Shown here in pieces: positions 36,666 to 44,755 of a stretch of DNA of 64,000 nucleotides (position 1 is the first letter of the stretch; each line of letters opens with the position of its first letter). The stretch covers positions 1-64,000 of the forward strand of contig JBELHR010000001.1 in the NCBI GenBank assembly GCA_042091275.1, written 5' to 3'. Both the position numbers and the translations under genes were made by a program. Below the pieces are notes generated by a model, which worked only from the letters and a program-made list of their open reading frames with translations, did no database searches and was not told where the DNA came from. This stretch comes from JBELHR01 sp042091275 (lineage in GTDB: Bacteria; Bacteroidota; Bacteroidia; Flavobacteriales; Flavobacteriaceae).

Positions 36666-37914
36666 AATTGATTGGGTTTTAATCTTTTTATTCTTAGCAC
36701 TAGTAAGCTTTGGATGGGTCACCATTTTTGCTGCATCTGTGGACAATACCGAAAGCTATCAAGTATTTGATCTAGGAACAAAATACGGAAAGCAAATTAT
36801 CTTTATTGGGCTGAGTTTGGTCCTGGTTACACTAGTTTTACTGCTGGATGCTAAATTAATTGAACGTTTTGCAGGTATTGTGTATTTGCTATCCCTTTTG
36901 AGTCTTATAGGTCTTTTTGCTTTTGGAAAAAATATTAATGGCGCTACATCTTGGTATTCTATTGGAAGCTTTAGTCTCCAACCTTCAGAATTTGCAAAAA
37001 TGGCAACTGCACTCGCTATAGCTCGACTACTAAGCGATCGCCAATTCGACCTAAAAACCTTGAGCAACCAATTTAAAGCTATAGGGATTCTATTTCTTCC
37101 GGCGCTACTGATAACCTTGCAACCAGATGCTGGATCCGCACTTGTTTATGCTTCCTTTTTCTTTGTTCTTTACAGGGAAGGAGTTCCAGCCTCTTATATT
37201 TATATAAGTATTGCTGCTATTCTACTTTTCTTGGCGACCTTGATTTTTGGACTTCCCATCGTTTTGGGCGCTTCCCTCTCACTGATAACTTTAGGTCTGC
37301 TTTACGTACACTATTTCAGTCCTTATAATTTGAAATTTCAGATATCTAAAATACTCATTCTTTACCTCTCCGTTTTTATCTGGATTGCAAGTGTTTCTTA
37401 TGTCTATAACAATGTTTTTGAACAACATCAAAGAGACCGTTTTAGTATACTTCTCGGCCAAAACCAAGATACTCAAGGAATTGGATATAACACCAATCAA
37501 TCTATACTGACAATAAGCTCTGGAGGCCTCAAAGGCAAAGGATTCTTAAATGGAGATAGGACACAAGGGAACTTTGTACCTGAGCAGTCAACCGACTATA
37601 TATTTACCGTAATTGGAGAAGAATGGGGCTTTATTGGAACTGCATCCGTTGTTTTGCTATTCACCTTTTTTATAGCGCGAATAATAGTTCAAGCCGAAAA
37701 ACAAAGAAGTAGTTTCGCACGAATTTACGGTTACTCAATTGCAAGCATATTCTTCTTTCATTTCGTGATAAATATAGGAATGGTAATAGGACTCTTTCCA
37801 ACTGTAGGAATACCACTACCCTTTTTTAGTTACGGAGGCTCCGCTTTGTGGGGCTTTACGCTATTGCTGTTTGTATTTATCAAATTAGATGCCGCAAAGG
37901 ATACGGAATGGTAA
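36637..37914 (+). CDS. rodA: Rod shape-determining glycosyltransferase RodA
   Basis: 425-residue SEDS family polymerase with about ten membrane helices. Family signatures are SFSLQPSEFAKM, QPDAGSALVY, GIGYNTNQSILTISSGGLKGKG and PLPFFSYGGSAL. It polymerises lipid II for cell elongation together with PBP2. The ATG lies inside the end of mrdA, so the two are translationally coupled. It is followed by a terminator shared with the convergent rpsT gene. It is distinct from the FtsW gene further along. Confidence 0.95.
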   Translation: MRQEQNIIYKIDWVLIFLFLALVSFGWVTIFAASVDNTESYQVFDLGTKYGKQIIFIGLSLVLVTLVLLLDAKLIERFAGIVYLLSLLSLIGLFAFGKNINGATSWYSIGSFSLQPSEFAKMATALAIARLLSDRQFDLKTLSNQFKAIGILFLPALLITLQPDAGSALVYASFFFVLYREGVPASYIYISIAAILLFLATLIFGLPIVLGASLSLITLGLLYVHYFSPYNLKFQISKILILYLSVFIWIASVSYVYNNVFEQHQRDRFSILLGQNQDTQGIGYNTNQSILTISSGGLKGKGFLNGDRTQGNFVPEQSTDYIFTVIGEEWGFIGTASVVLLFTFFIARIIVQAEKQRSSFARIYGYSIASIFFFHFVINIGMVIGLFPTVGIPLPFFSYGGSALWGFTLLLFVFIKLDAAKDTEW

Positions 37915-37939
37915 ACGAGACTCTAAATATTTTTCAAAA

Positions 37940-37969
37940 AAAAAGCACTGCGAAACGCAGTGCTTTTTT
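37940..37969. terminator. Bidirectional terminator between rodA and rpsT copy 1
   Basis: 9-bp stem AGCACTGCG (37944-37952) / CGCAGTGCT (37956-37964), loop AAA, with an A run before and a T run after. It can serve both convergent units. Confidence 0.9.
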
Positions 37970-37989
37970 AATTTTATATAAGATCTAAA

Positions 37990-38241
37990 TTATAGCGAAG
38001 CTACGTGCTTAGTCAATTTAGACTGTAAGTTACTCACTTTATTTGCGTGAATAATATTGTTCTTAGCTAACTTAGAAAGCATTCCGATCACAGAAGGCAA
38101 TAAAGCCTCTGCAGCAGCTTTGTCTGTAGTAGCTCTTAAATCTCTCACAGCATTACGCGTAGTTTTGTGCTGATACTTATTTCTAAGTCTTTTAGATTCG
38201 TTACTTCTGATTCTCTTTAAGGCTGATTTATGATTTGCCAT
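37990..38241 (-). CDS. rpsT: 30S ribosomal protein S20, copy 1
   Basis: 83-residue S20: MANHKSALKRIRSNESKRLRNKYQ start, basic helical protein, C-terminus KLTKHVASL. The amino-acid sequence is identical to copy 2 at 38452-38703, yet the genes differ at about 29 of 252 positions. All of these changes are silent, nearly all at third codon positions. It lies 29 bases after a tRNA-Glu, with which it is probably co-transcribed. S20 binds 16S rRNA early in 30S assembly and usually has a single gene. Confidence 0.96.
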   Translation of the reverse strand: MANHKSALKRIRSNESKRLRNKYQHKTTRNAVRDLRATTDKAAAEALLPSVIGMLSKLAKNNIIHANKVSNLQSKLTKHVASL

Positions 38242-38270
38242 AATAAATTCTTTTAGTTTAAAATACTTTG

Positions 38271-38342
38271 TAGTCCGTAGGGGAATCGAACCCCTGTTAC
38301 CAGGATGAAAACCTGGCGTCCTAACCCCTAGACGAACGGACC
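38271..38342 (-). tRNA. tRNA-Glu (anticodon TTC), copy 1
   Basis: 72-nt tRNA. The acceptor stem GGTCCGT pairs with ACGGACT (one G-T). The anticodon loop TTTTCAT, flanked by CCAGG/CCTGG, gives anticodon TTC. The T-arm has GGTTCGATT. CCA is not encoded. The sequence is the same as copy 2. It has its own promoter and is followed by rpsT copy 1. Confidence 0.97.
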
Positions 38343-38363
38343 GTGCTTAATTTTTTAGCTCTG

Positions 38364-38394
38364 CAAATGTAAGATGCTTTTTGAAAACATACAA
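38364..38394 (-). promoter_or_regulatory. Promoter of tRNA-Glu copy 1/rpsT copy 1
   Basis: On the minus strand TTG (38392-38394), a 20-base spacer and TACATTTG (38364-38371) form a complete Bacteroidota promoter, 21 bases before the mature tRNA. Confidence 0.7.
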
Positions 38395-38396
38395 AT

Positions 38397-38427
38397 AAAA
38401 AAAGCATCACTTTTGACAGTGATGCTT
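38397..38427 (-). terminator. Terminator after rpsT copy 2
   Basis: 10-bp stem AAGCATCACT (38402-38411) / AGTGATGCTT (38418-38427), with an A run at 38397-38403 that is a T run on the minus strand. It separates the two tRNA-Glu/rpsT units, so each is an independent transcript. Confidence 0.85.
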
Positions 38428-38451
38428 CAATATTGTAGGATTTTTGAAATC

Positions 38452-38703
38452 TTATAAAGAAGCTACGTGCTTAGTTAATTTAGATTGCAAATTACTCACT
38501 TTGTTTGCGTGTATGATATTGTTCTTAGCTAATTTTGACAACATCCCTATAACTGATGGCAATAATGCCTCGGCTGCAGCTTTGTCTGTCGTAGCTCTTA
38601 AATCTCTCACCGCATTACGAGTCGTCTTGTGCTGATACTTATTTCTAAGTCTCTTAGATTCGTTGCTTCTAATTCTCTTTAAGGCTGATTTATGATTTGC
38701 CAT
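38452..38703 (-). CDS. rpsT: 30S ribosomal protein S20, copy 2
   Basis: 83 residues, identical in protein sequence to copy 1, encoded by a DNA sequence that differs at about 29 synonymous sites. It is preceded 31 bases upstream by tRNA-Glu copy 2 and ended by its own terminator. The two copies have kept the protein unchanged while silent sites drifted, which implies purifying selection on both, or repeated correction against an external copy. Confidence 0.96.
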   Translation of the reverse strand: MANHKSALKRIRSNESKRLRNKYQHKTTRNAVRDLRATTDKAAAEALLPSVIGMLSKLAKNNIIHANKVSNLQSKLTKHVASL

Positions 38704-38734
38704 AATTTACTTCTTTTAATTTTCAAAAAAATTG

Positions 38735-38806
38735 TAGTCCGTAGGGGAATCGAACCCCTGTTACCAGGATGAAAACCTGGCGTCCTAACCCCTAGACGAA
38801 CGGACC
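38735..38806 (-). tRNA. tRNA-Glu (anticodon TTC), copy 2
   Basis: 72-nt tRNA with the same sequence as copy 1: acceptor GGTCCGT/ACGGACT, anticodon TTC in loop TTTTCAT, no encoded CCA. It heads the second tRNA-Glu/rpsT unit and is preceded by two candidate promoters. Confidence 0.97.
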
Positions 38807-38824
38807 ATACTTTGTTTAAGCGTG

Positions 38825-38855
38825 CAAATTTAAAAAGCTTCTGCAGATTACACAA
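38825..38855 (-). promoter_or_regulatory. Proximal promoter of tRNA-Glu copy 2/rpsT copy 2
   Basis: On the minus strand TTG (38853-38855), a 20-base spacer and TAAATTTG (38825-38832) give a full Bacteroidota promoter 18 bases before the tRNA. Confidence 0.7.
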
Positions 38856-38927
38856 GAAAACTGGCGTAAAAAATAATTTACATTTGTTTTCGAAATTTCA
38901 ATGAGCAGCAAGTTTTATTTGCGGTTG

Positions 38928-38957
38928 CAAATGTACATCCTTTTTTAAGTTTTCCAA
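38928..38957 (-). promoter_or_regulatory. Distal candidate promoter upstream of tRNA-Glu copy 2
   Basis: On the minus strand TTG (38955-38957), a 19-base spacer and TACATTTG (38928-38935). It would give a leader of about 115 bases before the tRNA. The region 38807-38983 between it and the flanking genes holds no reading frame that I can support. Confidence 0.5.
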
Positions 38958-38983
38958 AACTTTTTTTAGAAAAAAAACTTAAT

Positions 38984-40462
38984 TTAATACGCTTTGGCAA
39001 ACAAGACTCTTCCTATCGATGGAGCACCGGATAGAACACATTTTCCAGACTCCTCTTCTCTGTCCAAAGGAATACATCTTATTGTCGCCTTAGTAAGCTC
39101 CTTAATCTTATTTTCAGTCTCCTCAGTTCCGTCCCAATGGGCACTCACAAAACCTCCAGTTTCCTCTATAGCCTTTTGAAATTGATCAAAATCATCTACT
39201 GCAGTAGTGTGCTCACTTCTGAAATTCAAGGCTTTTTGAAAAAGGTTGTTTTGAATTTCCTCTAACAGATTAGGTATATAACTACCAACTTCATCAATAG
39301 ATATGGAATTCTTTTCTAAAGTATCTCTACGAGCTACTTCAAGGGTCCCCTCTTCGAGATCTCTAGGTCCCATTGCCAAACGAACTGGAACTCCTTTTAA
39401 TTCATACTCTGCAAATTTCCAACCCGGTTTGTGTGTGTCTCTAGAGTCAATCTTTACGGTCAGACCTTGTTTTGCTAATTCTTTCTTTATCTCGTTTGCT
39501 TTTTCAAGCACTGCATCTAATTGCTCTTGGGATCTGTAAATAGGAATAATCACCACTTCGTACGGAGCCAGTTTTGGCGGTAATACCAAACCATTATCGT
39601 CAGAATGTGTCATTATCAAGCCACCGATTAACCTTGTCGAAACACCCCAAGAAGTTGCCCAAACATAGTCTAACTTCCCTTCCTTGTTGGCAAATTTAAC
39701 ATCAAAAGCTTCTGCAAAATTTTGCCCTAAGAAATGTGATGTCCCTGCCTGAAGCGCTTTCCCATCTTGCATTAATGCCTCTATAGTATAGGTATCCAAT
39801 GCACCTGCAAATCTCTCACTCGGGGATTTCACTCCTTTTACAACCGGCATTGCCATAAAGTTTTCTGCAAAGTCAGCATAGACAGACTGCATCTGCTTAG
39901 TTTCTGCCAAGGCTTCTCCTTTAGTTGCATGCGCGGTATGTCCTTCTTGCCATAAAAACTCTGCAGTTCTCAAAAACAATCTCGTTCTCATCTCCCAGCG
40001 CACTACATTAGCCCATTGGTTGACCAAAATAGGTAGATCTCTATAAGATTGAATCCAACCCTTATAAGTGTTCCATATTATTGCTTCCGACGTCGGTCTT
40101 ACCACCAACTCTTCCTCTAGCTTTGCGTTGGGATCCACCATCAATTTACCTTTGTTATCCGGATCGTTTTTCAAACGGTAGTGGGTAACAACAGCACATT
40201 CTTTGGCAAAACCTTCTGCATTTTTCTCCTCTGCTTCAAATAAACTCTTTGGAACAAATAATGGAAAATAAGCATTCTCATGCCCAGTCTCTTTAAACAT
40301 TCTATCCAATTCCGCTTGCATCTTTTCCCAGATAGCATAACCATAGGGTTTTATGACCATACAGCCTCTTACAGCTGAGTTTTCAGCCAAATCGGCCTTG
40401 ACTACTAATTCGTTATACCACTTGGAATAATCTTCGCTTCTCTTTGTAAGTTTTTTACCCAT
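38984..40462 (-). CDS. proS: Prolyl-tRNA synthetase (short, archaeal/eukaryote-like type)
   Basis: About 492 residues from the ATG at 40462 (MGKKLTKRSEDYSKWYNELV); an upstream in-frame ATG at 40501 adds 13 residues that do not look conserved. The protein lacks the editing insertion of E. coli ProRS. It has class II motifs (VIKPYGYAIWEKMQ, VVRPTSEAIIWNTYKGWI, RTAEFLWQEGHTAHAT and a GGLIMTHSDD block), followed by the anticodon-binding domain and a C-terminal domain ending RVLFAKAY. It charges tRNA-Pro. It is transcribed away from the lipoprotein gene at 40566. Confidence 0.96.
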   Translation of the reverse strand: MGKKLTKRSEDYSKWYNELVVKADLAENSAVRGCMVIKPYGYAIWEKMQAELDRMFKETGHENAYFPLFVPKSLFEAEEKNAEGFAKECAVVTHYRLKNDPDNKGKLMVDPNAKLEEELVVRPTSEAIIWNTYKGWIQSYRDLPILVNQWANVVRWEMRTRLFLRTAEFLWQEGHTAHATKGEALAETKQMQSVYADFAENFMAMPVVKGVKSPSERFAGALDTYTIEALMQDGKALQAGTSHFLGQNFAEAFDVKFANKEGKLDYVWATSWGVSTRLIGGLIMTHSDDNGLVLPPKLAPYEVVIIPIYRSQEQLDAVLEKANEIKKELAKQGLTVKIDSRDTHKPGWKFAEYELKGVPVRLAMGPRDLEEGTLEVARRDTLEKNSISIDEVGSYIPNLLEEIQNNLFQKALNFRSEHTTAVDDFDQFQKAIEETGGFVSAHWDGTEETENKIKELTKATIRCIPLDREEESGKCVLSGAPSIGRVLFAKAY

Positions 40463-40525
40463 AATATTTTTTTGGCACAAATGTTGTGATTCCTTTAACA
40501 TACCACCTATTGTCGGTAAAATTAC

Positions 40526-40533
40526 TAAATTTG
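40526..40533 (+). promoter_or_regulatory. Bacteroidota -7 promoter element before the low-complexity lipoprotein
   Basis: TAAATTTG, a full TAnnTTTG match, 33 bases before the ATG at 40566. No clear -33 TTG at the standard distance. Confidence 0.5.
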
Positions 40534-40565
40534 TAAAGGCCTACAATAAAAAAACAAATTTGATT

Positions 40566-41705
40566 ATGAAAACTAAAGCAATATTGAACAAACTAAATTT
40601 TTATGCGGTATCCAGTTTATTACTTTCTGGCCTAATAGCCTCTTGTGGATCCTTAAACAACACAACTTCAATAGCTGAATATGACGGGATTTATGATGAC
40701 GATTTAACCTATGTAAATCCTGCGGCGGAAGCTGCAATCAAAGAAGTAGAGCCAAATTATTTTTCTCTCGAATACGATCGTTTGAGCGCATACGAAAATT
40801 CAGATTACTTTACAGATATTGAAGGCTATACCACTCCATATGACGACACTTATTCTGAAGCAGATAGTTTACCTGGAAATTATACGATAAGTGAGCCTTG
40901 GGGACACGAGTCTTCTCAACAAGTGAGTATCAATGTATACAACTCAAGAGGTTTCATATATGCTAATCCTTATTATAACGGATTTTATCAGTTTGGATTT
41001 TGGGGTTATGATCCTTTCTACCCTCCATATTGGGGAGGAGGAATATACCCTCCTCGTTTTTGGGGAGGCGGATATTATCCACCTTACTACAGACCTCCAT
41101 ACTGGGGAGGAGGAATATACCCACCTTATTACAGACCTCCTTATTACGGAGGAGGATATTACAGACCGAATTATCGCCCATACTATAGAAATAATGGAAA
41201 TTATTATTACGGTAAAAGAGGAACAACTAGGTCGACAAATAATCGCATGAGCTATACGGCAGATTATAGAAAAAGATCTTCCTATGCTAAAAACTCAAAA
41301 ACATCGAGAAATCAAACACGAAAATCTTCTTCGTCTTCCAGAAGAAGATCTTATAAATCGAGTAATAGTAGATACAATAGCAACAGTCGAACTAGAGACT
41401 ATAATAATTCAAATAAAAGATCTCCTTCGAGAAACTATAATTCTCCAAGTTATAGTTCTCCGAGAAGTTCACCATCGTCAAATCGAAGCTATAGCCCAAG
41501 AAGGTCGGGAGGTAGTTCTTCAAGGGGATCTGGTGCACCTAGAGGGGGAGGAGTTAGACGAGGAGGAGGAGGAAGACAATCGGCAGCTTTCACTCCTTCG
41601 AAAAGCAACACGAAAACCTACAGCAGTAAAACTGCCGTAGCAAGGACGAGTTATTCAAAAACCTCTAAAAGAACAACAGTATCCAAGAGGAAATCAAAGT
41701 ATTAA
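40566..41705 (+). CDS. Low-complexity lipoprotein with Gly/Tyr/Pro repeats and a basic Ser/Arg tail
   Basis: About 379 residues from the ATG at 40566; a TTG two codons upstream is less likely. Lipoprotein signal MKTKAILNKLNFYAVSSLLLSGLIASC (lipobox LIASC). Residues about 30-125 are acidic and ordinary. Residues about 135-220 are built from repeats such as YWGGGIYPP, YYRPPYWGGG and YYRPPYYGGGYY. The final 150 residues are strongly basic and rich in S, R, N and K. I know no function. Aromatic Gly/Tyr/Pro repeats and a cationic tail suggest a surface or matrix-like structural protein. It stands 3 bases before the FadL-like gene, so the two probably act in one transcript. Confidence 0.8.
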   Translation: MKTKAILNKLNFYAVSSLLLSGLIASCGSLNNTTSIAEYDGIYDDDLTYVNPAAEAAIKEVEPNYFSLEYDRLSAYENSDYFTDIEGYTTPYDDTYSEADSLPGNYTISEPWGHESSQQVSINVYNSRGFIYANPYYNGFYQFGFWGYDPFYPPYWGGGIYPPRFWGGGYYPPYYRPPYWGGGIYPPYYRPPYYGGGYYRPNYRPYYRNNGNYYYGKRGTTRSTNNRMSYTADYRKRSSYAKNSKTSRNQTRKSSSSSRRRSYKSSNSRYNSNSRTRDYNNSNKRSPSRNYNSPSYSSPRSSPSSNRSYSPRRSGGSSSRGSGAPRGGGVRRGGGGRQSAAFTPSKSNTKTYSSKTAVARTSYSKTSKRTTVSKRKSKY

Positions 41706-41708
41706 ACT

Positions 41709-43088
41709 ATGAAAAAACATTTATTTTTTATTGCTACAATCCTTTGTAGCCTAGAATCCTATTGCCAAGTATTAAACTACAGCGATATTGGCCTGTTGCT
41801 TTCTCAAAGCAGTACGAATGGTACAGCACGATTTAATTCTATGGCTGGTGCTTTTGGAGCAGTTGGAGGAGATTTGTCCTCCATGCGCATTAATCCAGCT
41901 GCCGGAGCAGTTTTTAAATTATCTGAATTTGGTTTTAGTCTAGCGTTTAACGATTTGACAACCACATCTAACTACTATGGCAGCAGTAATCGAAGTAATT
42001 CCAACACTACCGATTTCGCGCAAATTGGATTTGTAAACATTACTGATTTAAGCAGGTATAGCGACGAATGGACTAAAGTGTTTTTTGGATTTAATTATGT
42101 AAAAACTGCAAATTATAACAACAGTTGGTTTGCAGACGGAAACTCCGGTGTGACCACTTGGGTTGAAGATCCGACGGATCCCGACATACTATATACCAAT
42201 GCGGAATACCAAAATTTCGACAGCTTTTCGAAAGGAGGAAGACATAGTTATTCGTTTTATGGAGGTGCTCAATGGGGAAAAGACATATATTTTGGTATTG
42301 GAGTGATTACCCAAACTATGGACTACTATCAAAATACTATTCAAGAGGAGTTTAACAATGATGGAAACGGGAATACGGTTGATGGATATCTCGAGGAATG
42401 GGAGCAAGTCCGAGGAAATGCCATATCCTTTAATTTCGGAATTATAGCAAAGGTAAGTAGAGCTCTAAGAATTGGCCTCTCCTATGAAACTGCTTCAAAG
42501 TGGAGTATGAGCGAGGAAAGCAACCTTGTAAAAGAAACACCTGACGATTTGTTGGGATATTACGAACTTCAATACAGTACAGATCCAGGCTTTATTTATT
42601 CCAATAATTACGACAAGGTGTTGTTCTACGACTACTCATTAGATACTCCAGGAAAATTGACCGCGAGTGCAGCTCTTGTCGTTGGAAAATTGGGTCTATT
42701 TAGCTTTGACTATACGTCCAATTTTTACAATCAACTGCAATTCCCTAATGCCTTGGAGTTTCAATCCGAGAATGGGTTTTTCGTATCCGAGATTCAGAAC
42801 ACTATGGATTTGGCAGCAGGAGCAGAAATAAGAGCTGGAATATTGAGAATTAGAGGTGGATACAAAGTAAAGGAGAGTCCTTTTAAAAATGATAATCAAA
42901 GCTCAAACCAAGAGGAATACAGCTTGGGAATTGGTTTTGACAAAGGGAGATTTAAGTTAGATATTGCCTATCAATATTACACGTCGAATGGAACTTATGA
43001 CTTTTACCCGGACTACAGAGAGGTTCAACCTGCAATTTTAACACAAGATTTATCAAAAATCACAACTTCGTTACTGATAAGGCTATAG
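41709..43088 (+). CDS. OmpP1/FadL-like outer membrane beta-barrel protein
   Basis: 459-residue protein with a signal peptide (MKKHLFFIATILCSLESYCQ). The mature N-terminus has SSTNGTARFNSMAGAFGAVGGD and RINPAAGAVF, the pattern of FadL/OmpP1/TodX transporters (NPAA motif) in Bacteroidota. The rest alternates short aromatic strands and acidic loops and ends in an aromatic strand (SLLIRL). FadL proteins carry hydrophobic compounds across the outer membrane. Automatic labels often read hemin receptor, for which I see no evidence. It follows the low-complexity lipoprotein by 3 bases. Confidence 0.82.
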   Translation: MKKHLFFIATILCSLESYCQVLNYSDIGLLLSQSSTNGTARFNSMAGAFGAVGGDLSSMRINPAAGAVFKLSEFGFSLAFNDLTTTSNYYGSSNRSNSNTTDFAQIGFVNITDLSRYSDEWTKVFFGFNYVKTANYNNSWFADGNSGVTTWVEDPTDPDILYTNAEYQNFDSFSKGGRHSYSFYGGAQWGKDIYFGIGVITQTMDYYQNTIQEEFNNDGNGNTVDGYLEEWEQVRGNAISFNFGIIAKVSRALRIGLSYETASKWSMSEESNLVKETPDDLLGYYELQYSTDPGFIYSNNYDKVLFYDYSLDTPGKLTASAALVVGKLGLFSFDYTSNFYNQLQFPNALEFQSENGFFVSEIQNTMDLAAGAEIRAGILRIRGGYKVKESPFKNDNQSSNQEEYSLGIGFDKGRFKLDIAYQYYTSNGTYDFYPDYREVQPAILTQDLSKITTSLLIRL

Positions 43089-43094
43089 AATTAG

Positions 43095-43102
43095 TATTTT
43101 TG
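43095..43102 (+). promoter_or_regulatory. Bacteroidota -7 promoter element before the Nfu gene
   Basis: TATTTTTG, a full TAnnTTTG match, 20 bases before the ATG at 43123. No TTG at the -33 spacing. Confidence 0.45.
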
Positions 43103-43122
43103 TGCTGAAATAATATTTTAGC

Positions 43123-44016
43123 ATGAAAAGTATAACTCTACATTTAGAAGGCACAAACAATCCTAATATCATAAAGTTTGTCAGTAATGAGGCTGTAGTT
43201 GAAAACGGAAGTTTCCAATTCAATAATATAGATGAGGCAAATGACTCTGACCTGGCCAAGCAATTGTTCCAGTTGCCTTTTATTGCAAAGGTATATGTTA
43301 CAGCGAACTTTATCGCCTTGGAGAAATACGAGGTTATCGAATGGAAGGACGTTCAAGAAGAACTCAAGGAACTTATTGGAATTTACTTAAATAGCGGAAT
43401 GCCTGTTGTAAACGACAGTGCCAAAGCCTACAAAAAACCTGCTGAAATATATGTGGAGTCTACTCCAAATCCATCCGTTTTAAAATTCGGAACCAACAAA
43501 ATGTTGGCCAAGGAAGATTTTGAGTATAAAGATTCTGAGCATTGTCTAAATTCTCCTTTGGCTCAGGCACTATTTGCCTTCCCTTTTGTGGCAGAAGTCT
43601 ATATCGCAGATAACTATATCTCGATAACCAAACAAGGTGCTATTGAGTGGCCCGAGATTATGACCGAAATGAGAGATTTTCTAAAAAACTATCTCGATTC
43701 TGGCAAATTAATCATCGATGATTCTATTCAGGTTGAAAAGGAGGTCATCCAAGCTGTCGATCCTAGTACTCTAGAAGGCACTGCAGCAGAAATAGCTAAA
43801 ATTTTAGATGAGCAAATCAGACCTGCAGTAGCGGCAGATGGCGGAAACATTCTATTTAACGACTATAACAAGGAGAATCAAGTAGTAAAAGTAATCCTGC
43901 AAGGTGCTTGTAGTGGTTGTCCTTCTTCGACAATTACATTGAAAAACGGAATTGAGGCAACTCTTAAAGAAATGCTTCCAAATCAAATAAAAGAGGTTGT
44001 GGCTATAAATGGCTAG
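43123..44016 (+). CDS. Nfu/NifU-type iron-sulfur scaffold with duplicated N-terminal domain
   Basis: 297 residues. Two copies of the Nfu N-terminal domain are visible: one from the start, with NPNIIKFVSNEAV, SDLAKQLFQLPFIAKVYVTANFI, and one from about residue 108, with NPSVLKFGTNKML, SPLAQALFAFPFVAEVYIADNYI. The C-terminal NifU domain (from about 215) carries the cluster-binding pair C263-x2-C266 (GACSGCPSS). Such proteins assemble and hand over Fe-S clusters. Its end overlaps the ubiE start by 8 bases. Confidence 0.93.
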   Translation: MKSITLHLEGTNNPNIIKFVSNEAVVENGSFQFNNIDEANDSDLAKQLFQLPFIAKVYVTANFIALEKYEVIEWKDVQEELKELIGIYLNSGMPVVNDSAKAYKKPAEIYVESTPNPSVLKFGTNKMLAKEDFEYKDSEHCLNSPLAQALFAFPFVAEVYIADNYISITKQGAIEWPEIMTEMRDFLKNYLDSGKLIIDDSIQVEKEVIQAVDPSTLEGTAAEIAKILDEQIRPAVAADGGNILFNDYNKENQVVKVILQGACSGCPSSTITLKNGIEATLKEMLPNQIKEVVAING

Positions 44017-44755
44017 AAATAATATGGCAAAAAAAATAACCCCCTATCAAAACTCCAATTCGAGTAAAAAGAACCAAGTAAGAGAAATGTTTGATACCAT
44101 TTCCGGAAATTACGACGGTTTGAATCGCATGATGACTTTTGGAATTGATCGTTCTTGGAGAAAACAAGTCGTGGCTTTGGTGTCCAAAACAAAACCGACA
44201 AAGATTTTGGATATAGCAACAGGAACAGGTGACCTAGCAATTATGTTAGCACAAATTGATGACAGTCAAGTTACCGGATTGGACCTGTCGCCAGGTATGC
44301 TAGAGATTGGAAAGCAAAAGGTTGTCGCGGCTGGATTGGACAAACAGGTAGATATGGTAATTGGAGATTCTGAAAAACTACCTTTTGATGACAATAGCTA
44401 TGATGCGATCACAGTGTCCTACGGGGTTAGAAATTTTGAAGATTTAAATAAAGGCTTATTAGAAATCAATCGAGTTTTGCGTCCAGGTGGGATTCTCGTT
44501 ATACTAGAGACCTCTCTCCCGACAAAATTCCCTTATAAGCAAGGATACAATGTATATTCAAAAACGCTTCTTCCTCTTTTGGGAACCTTATTCTCAAAAG
44601 ACAAAGAGGCATACAGCTACTTATCTAATTCTGCAAAGGCATTTCCTTTCGGAAAAGAATTTAACAAAATTCTAGAGCAAAATTCATTTACCCAGGTTAA
44701 AGATAGACCAGTTACTATGGGAGTTTCAACGATTTATACCGCATTCAAGTCCTAA
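44009..44755 (+). CDS. ubiE: Demethylmenaquinone methyltransferase
   Basis: 248-residue class I SAM methyltransferase. REMFDTISGNYDGLNRMMTFGIDRSWRKQ is the usual UbiE/MenG start. Motif I is ILDIATGTGDLA, motif II is near DAITVSYGVRNFEDL, and then EINRVLRPGGILVILE. It makes menaquinone from demethylmenaquinone, the quinone expected in Bacteroidota. The ATG at 44009 overlaps the Nfu gene; another ATG 15 bases on is possible. Its stop abuts porT. Confidence 0.95.
   Translation: MARNNMAKKITPYQNSNSSKKNQVREMFDTISGNYDGLNRMMTFGIDRSWRKQVVALVSKTKPTKILDIATGTGDLAIMLAQIDDSQVTGLDLSPGMLEIGKQKVVAAGLDKQVDMVIGDSEKLPFDDNSYDAITVSYGVRNFEDLNKGLLEINRVLRPGGILVILETSLPTKFPYKQGYNVYSKTLLPLLGTLFSKDKEAYSYLSNSAKAFPFGKEFNKILEQNSFTQVKDRPVTMGVSTIYTAFKS

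Noticed and set aside
37990..38857. Mobile element or integrative origin for the rpsT/tRNA-Glu duplication
   Set aside because: No transposase, integrase, terminal repeats or target-site duplication is visible; it looks like a simple tandem duplication.
38879..38886. TACATTTG on the plus strand as a promoter
   Set aside because: It matches the -7 box but has no -33 TTG, and would only drive transcription antisense to proS. AT-rich DNA gives such matches by chance.
38947..38962. AAGTTTT-CC-AAAACTT hairpin as terminator of proS
   Set aside because: The stem is almost all A-T with a two-base loop and there is no T run after it on the proS strand.
41284..41640. Long frames inside the low-complexity lipoprotein gene on both strands
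   Set aside because: They arise from the repeated, biased codon pattern of the real gene, have no signal or start region, and match no recognisable protein.
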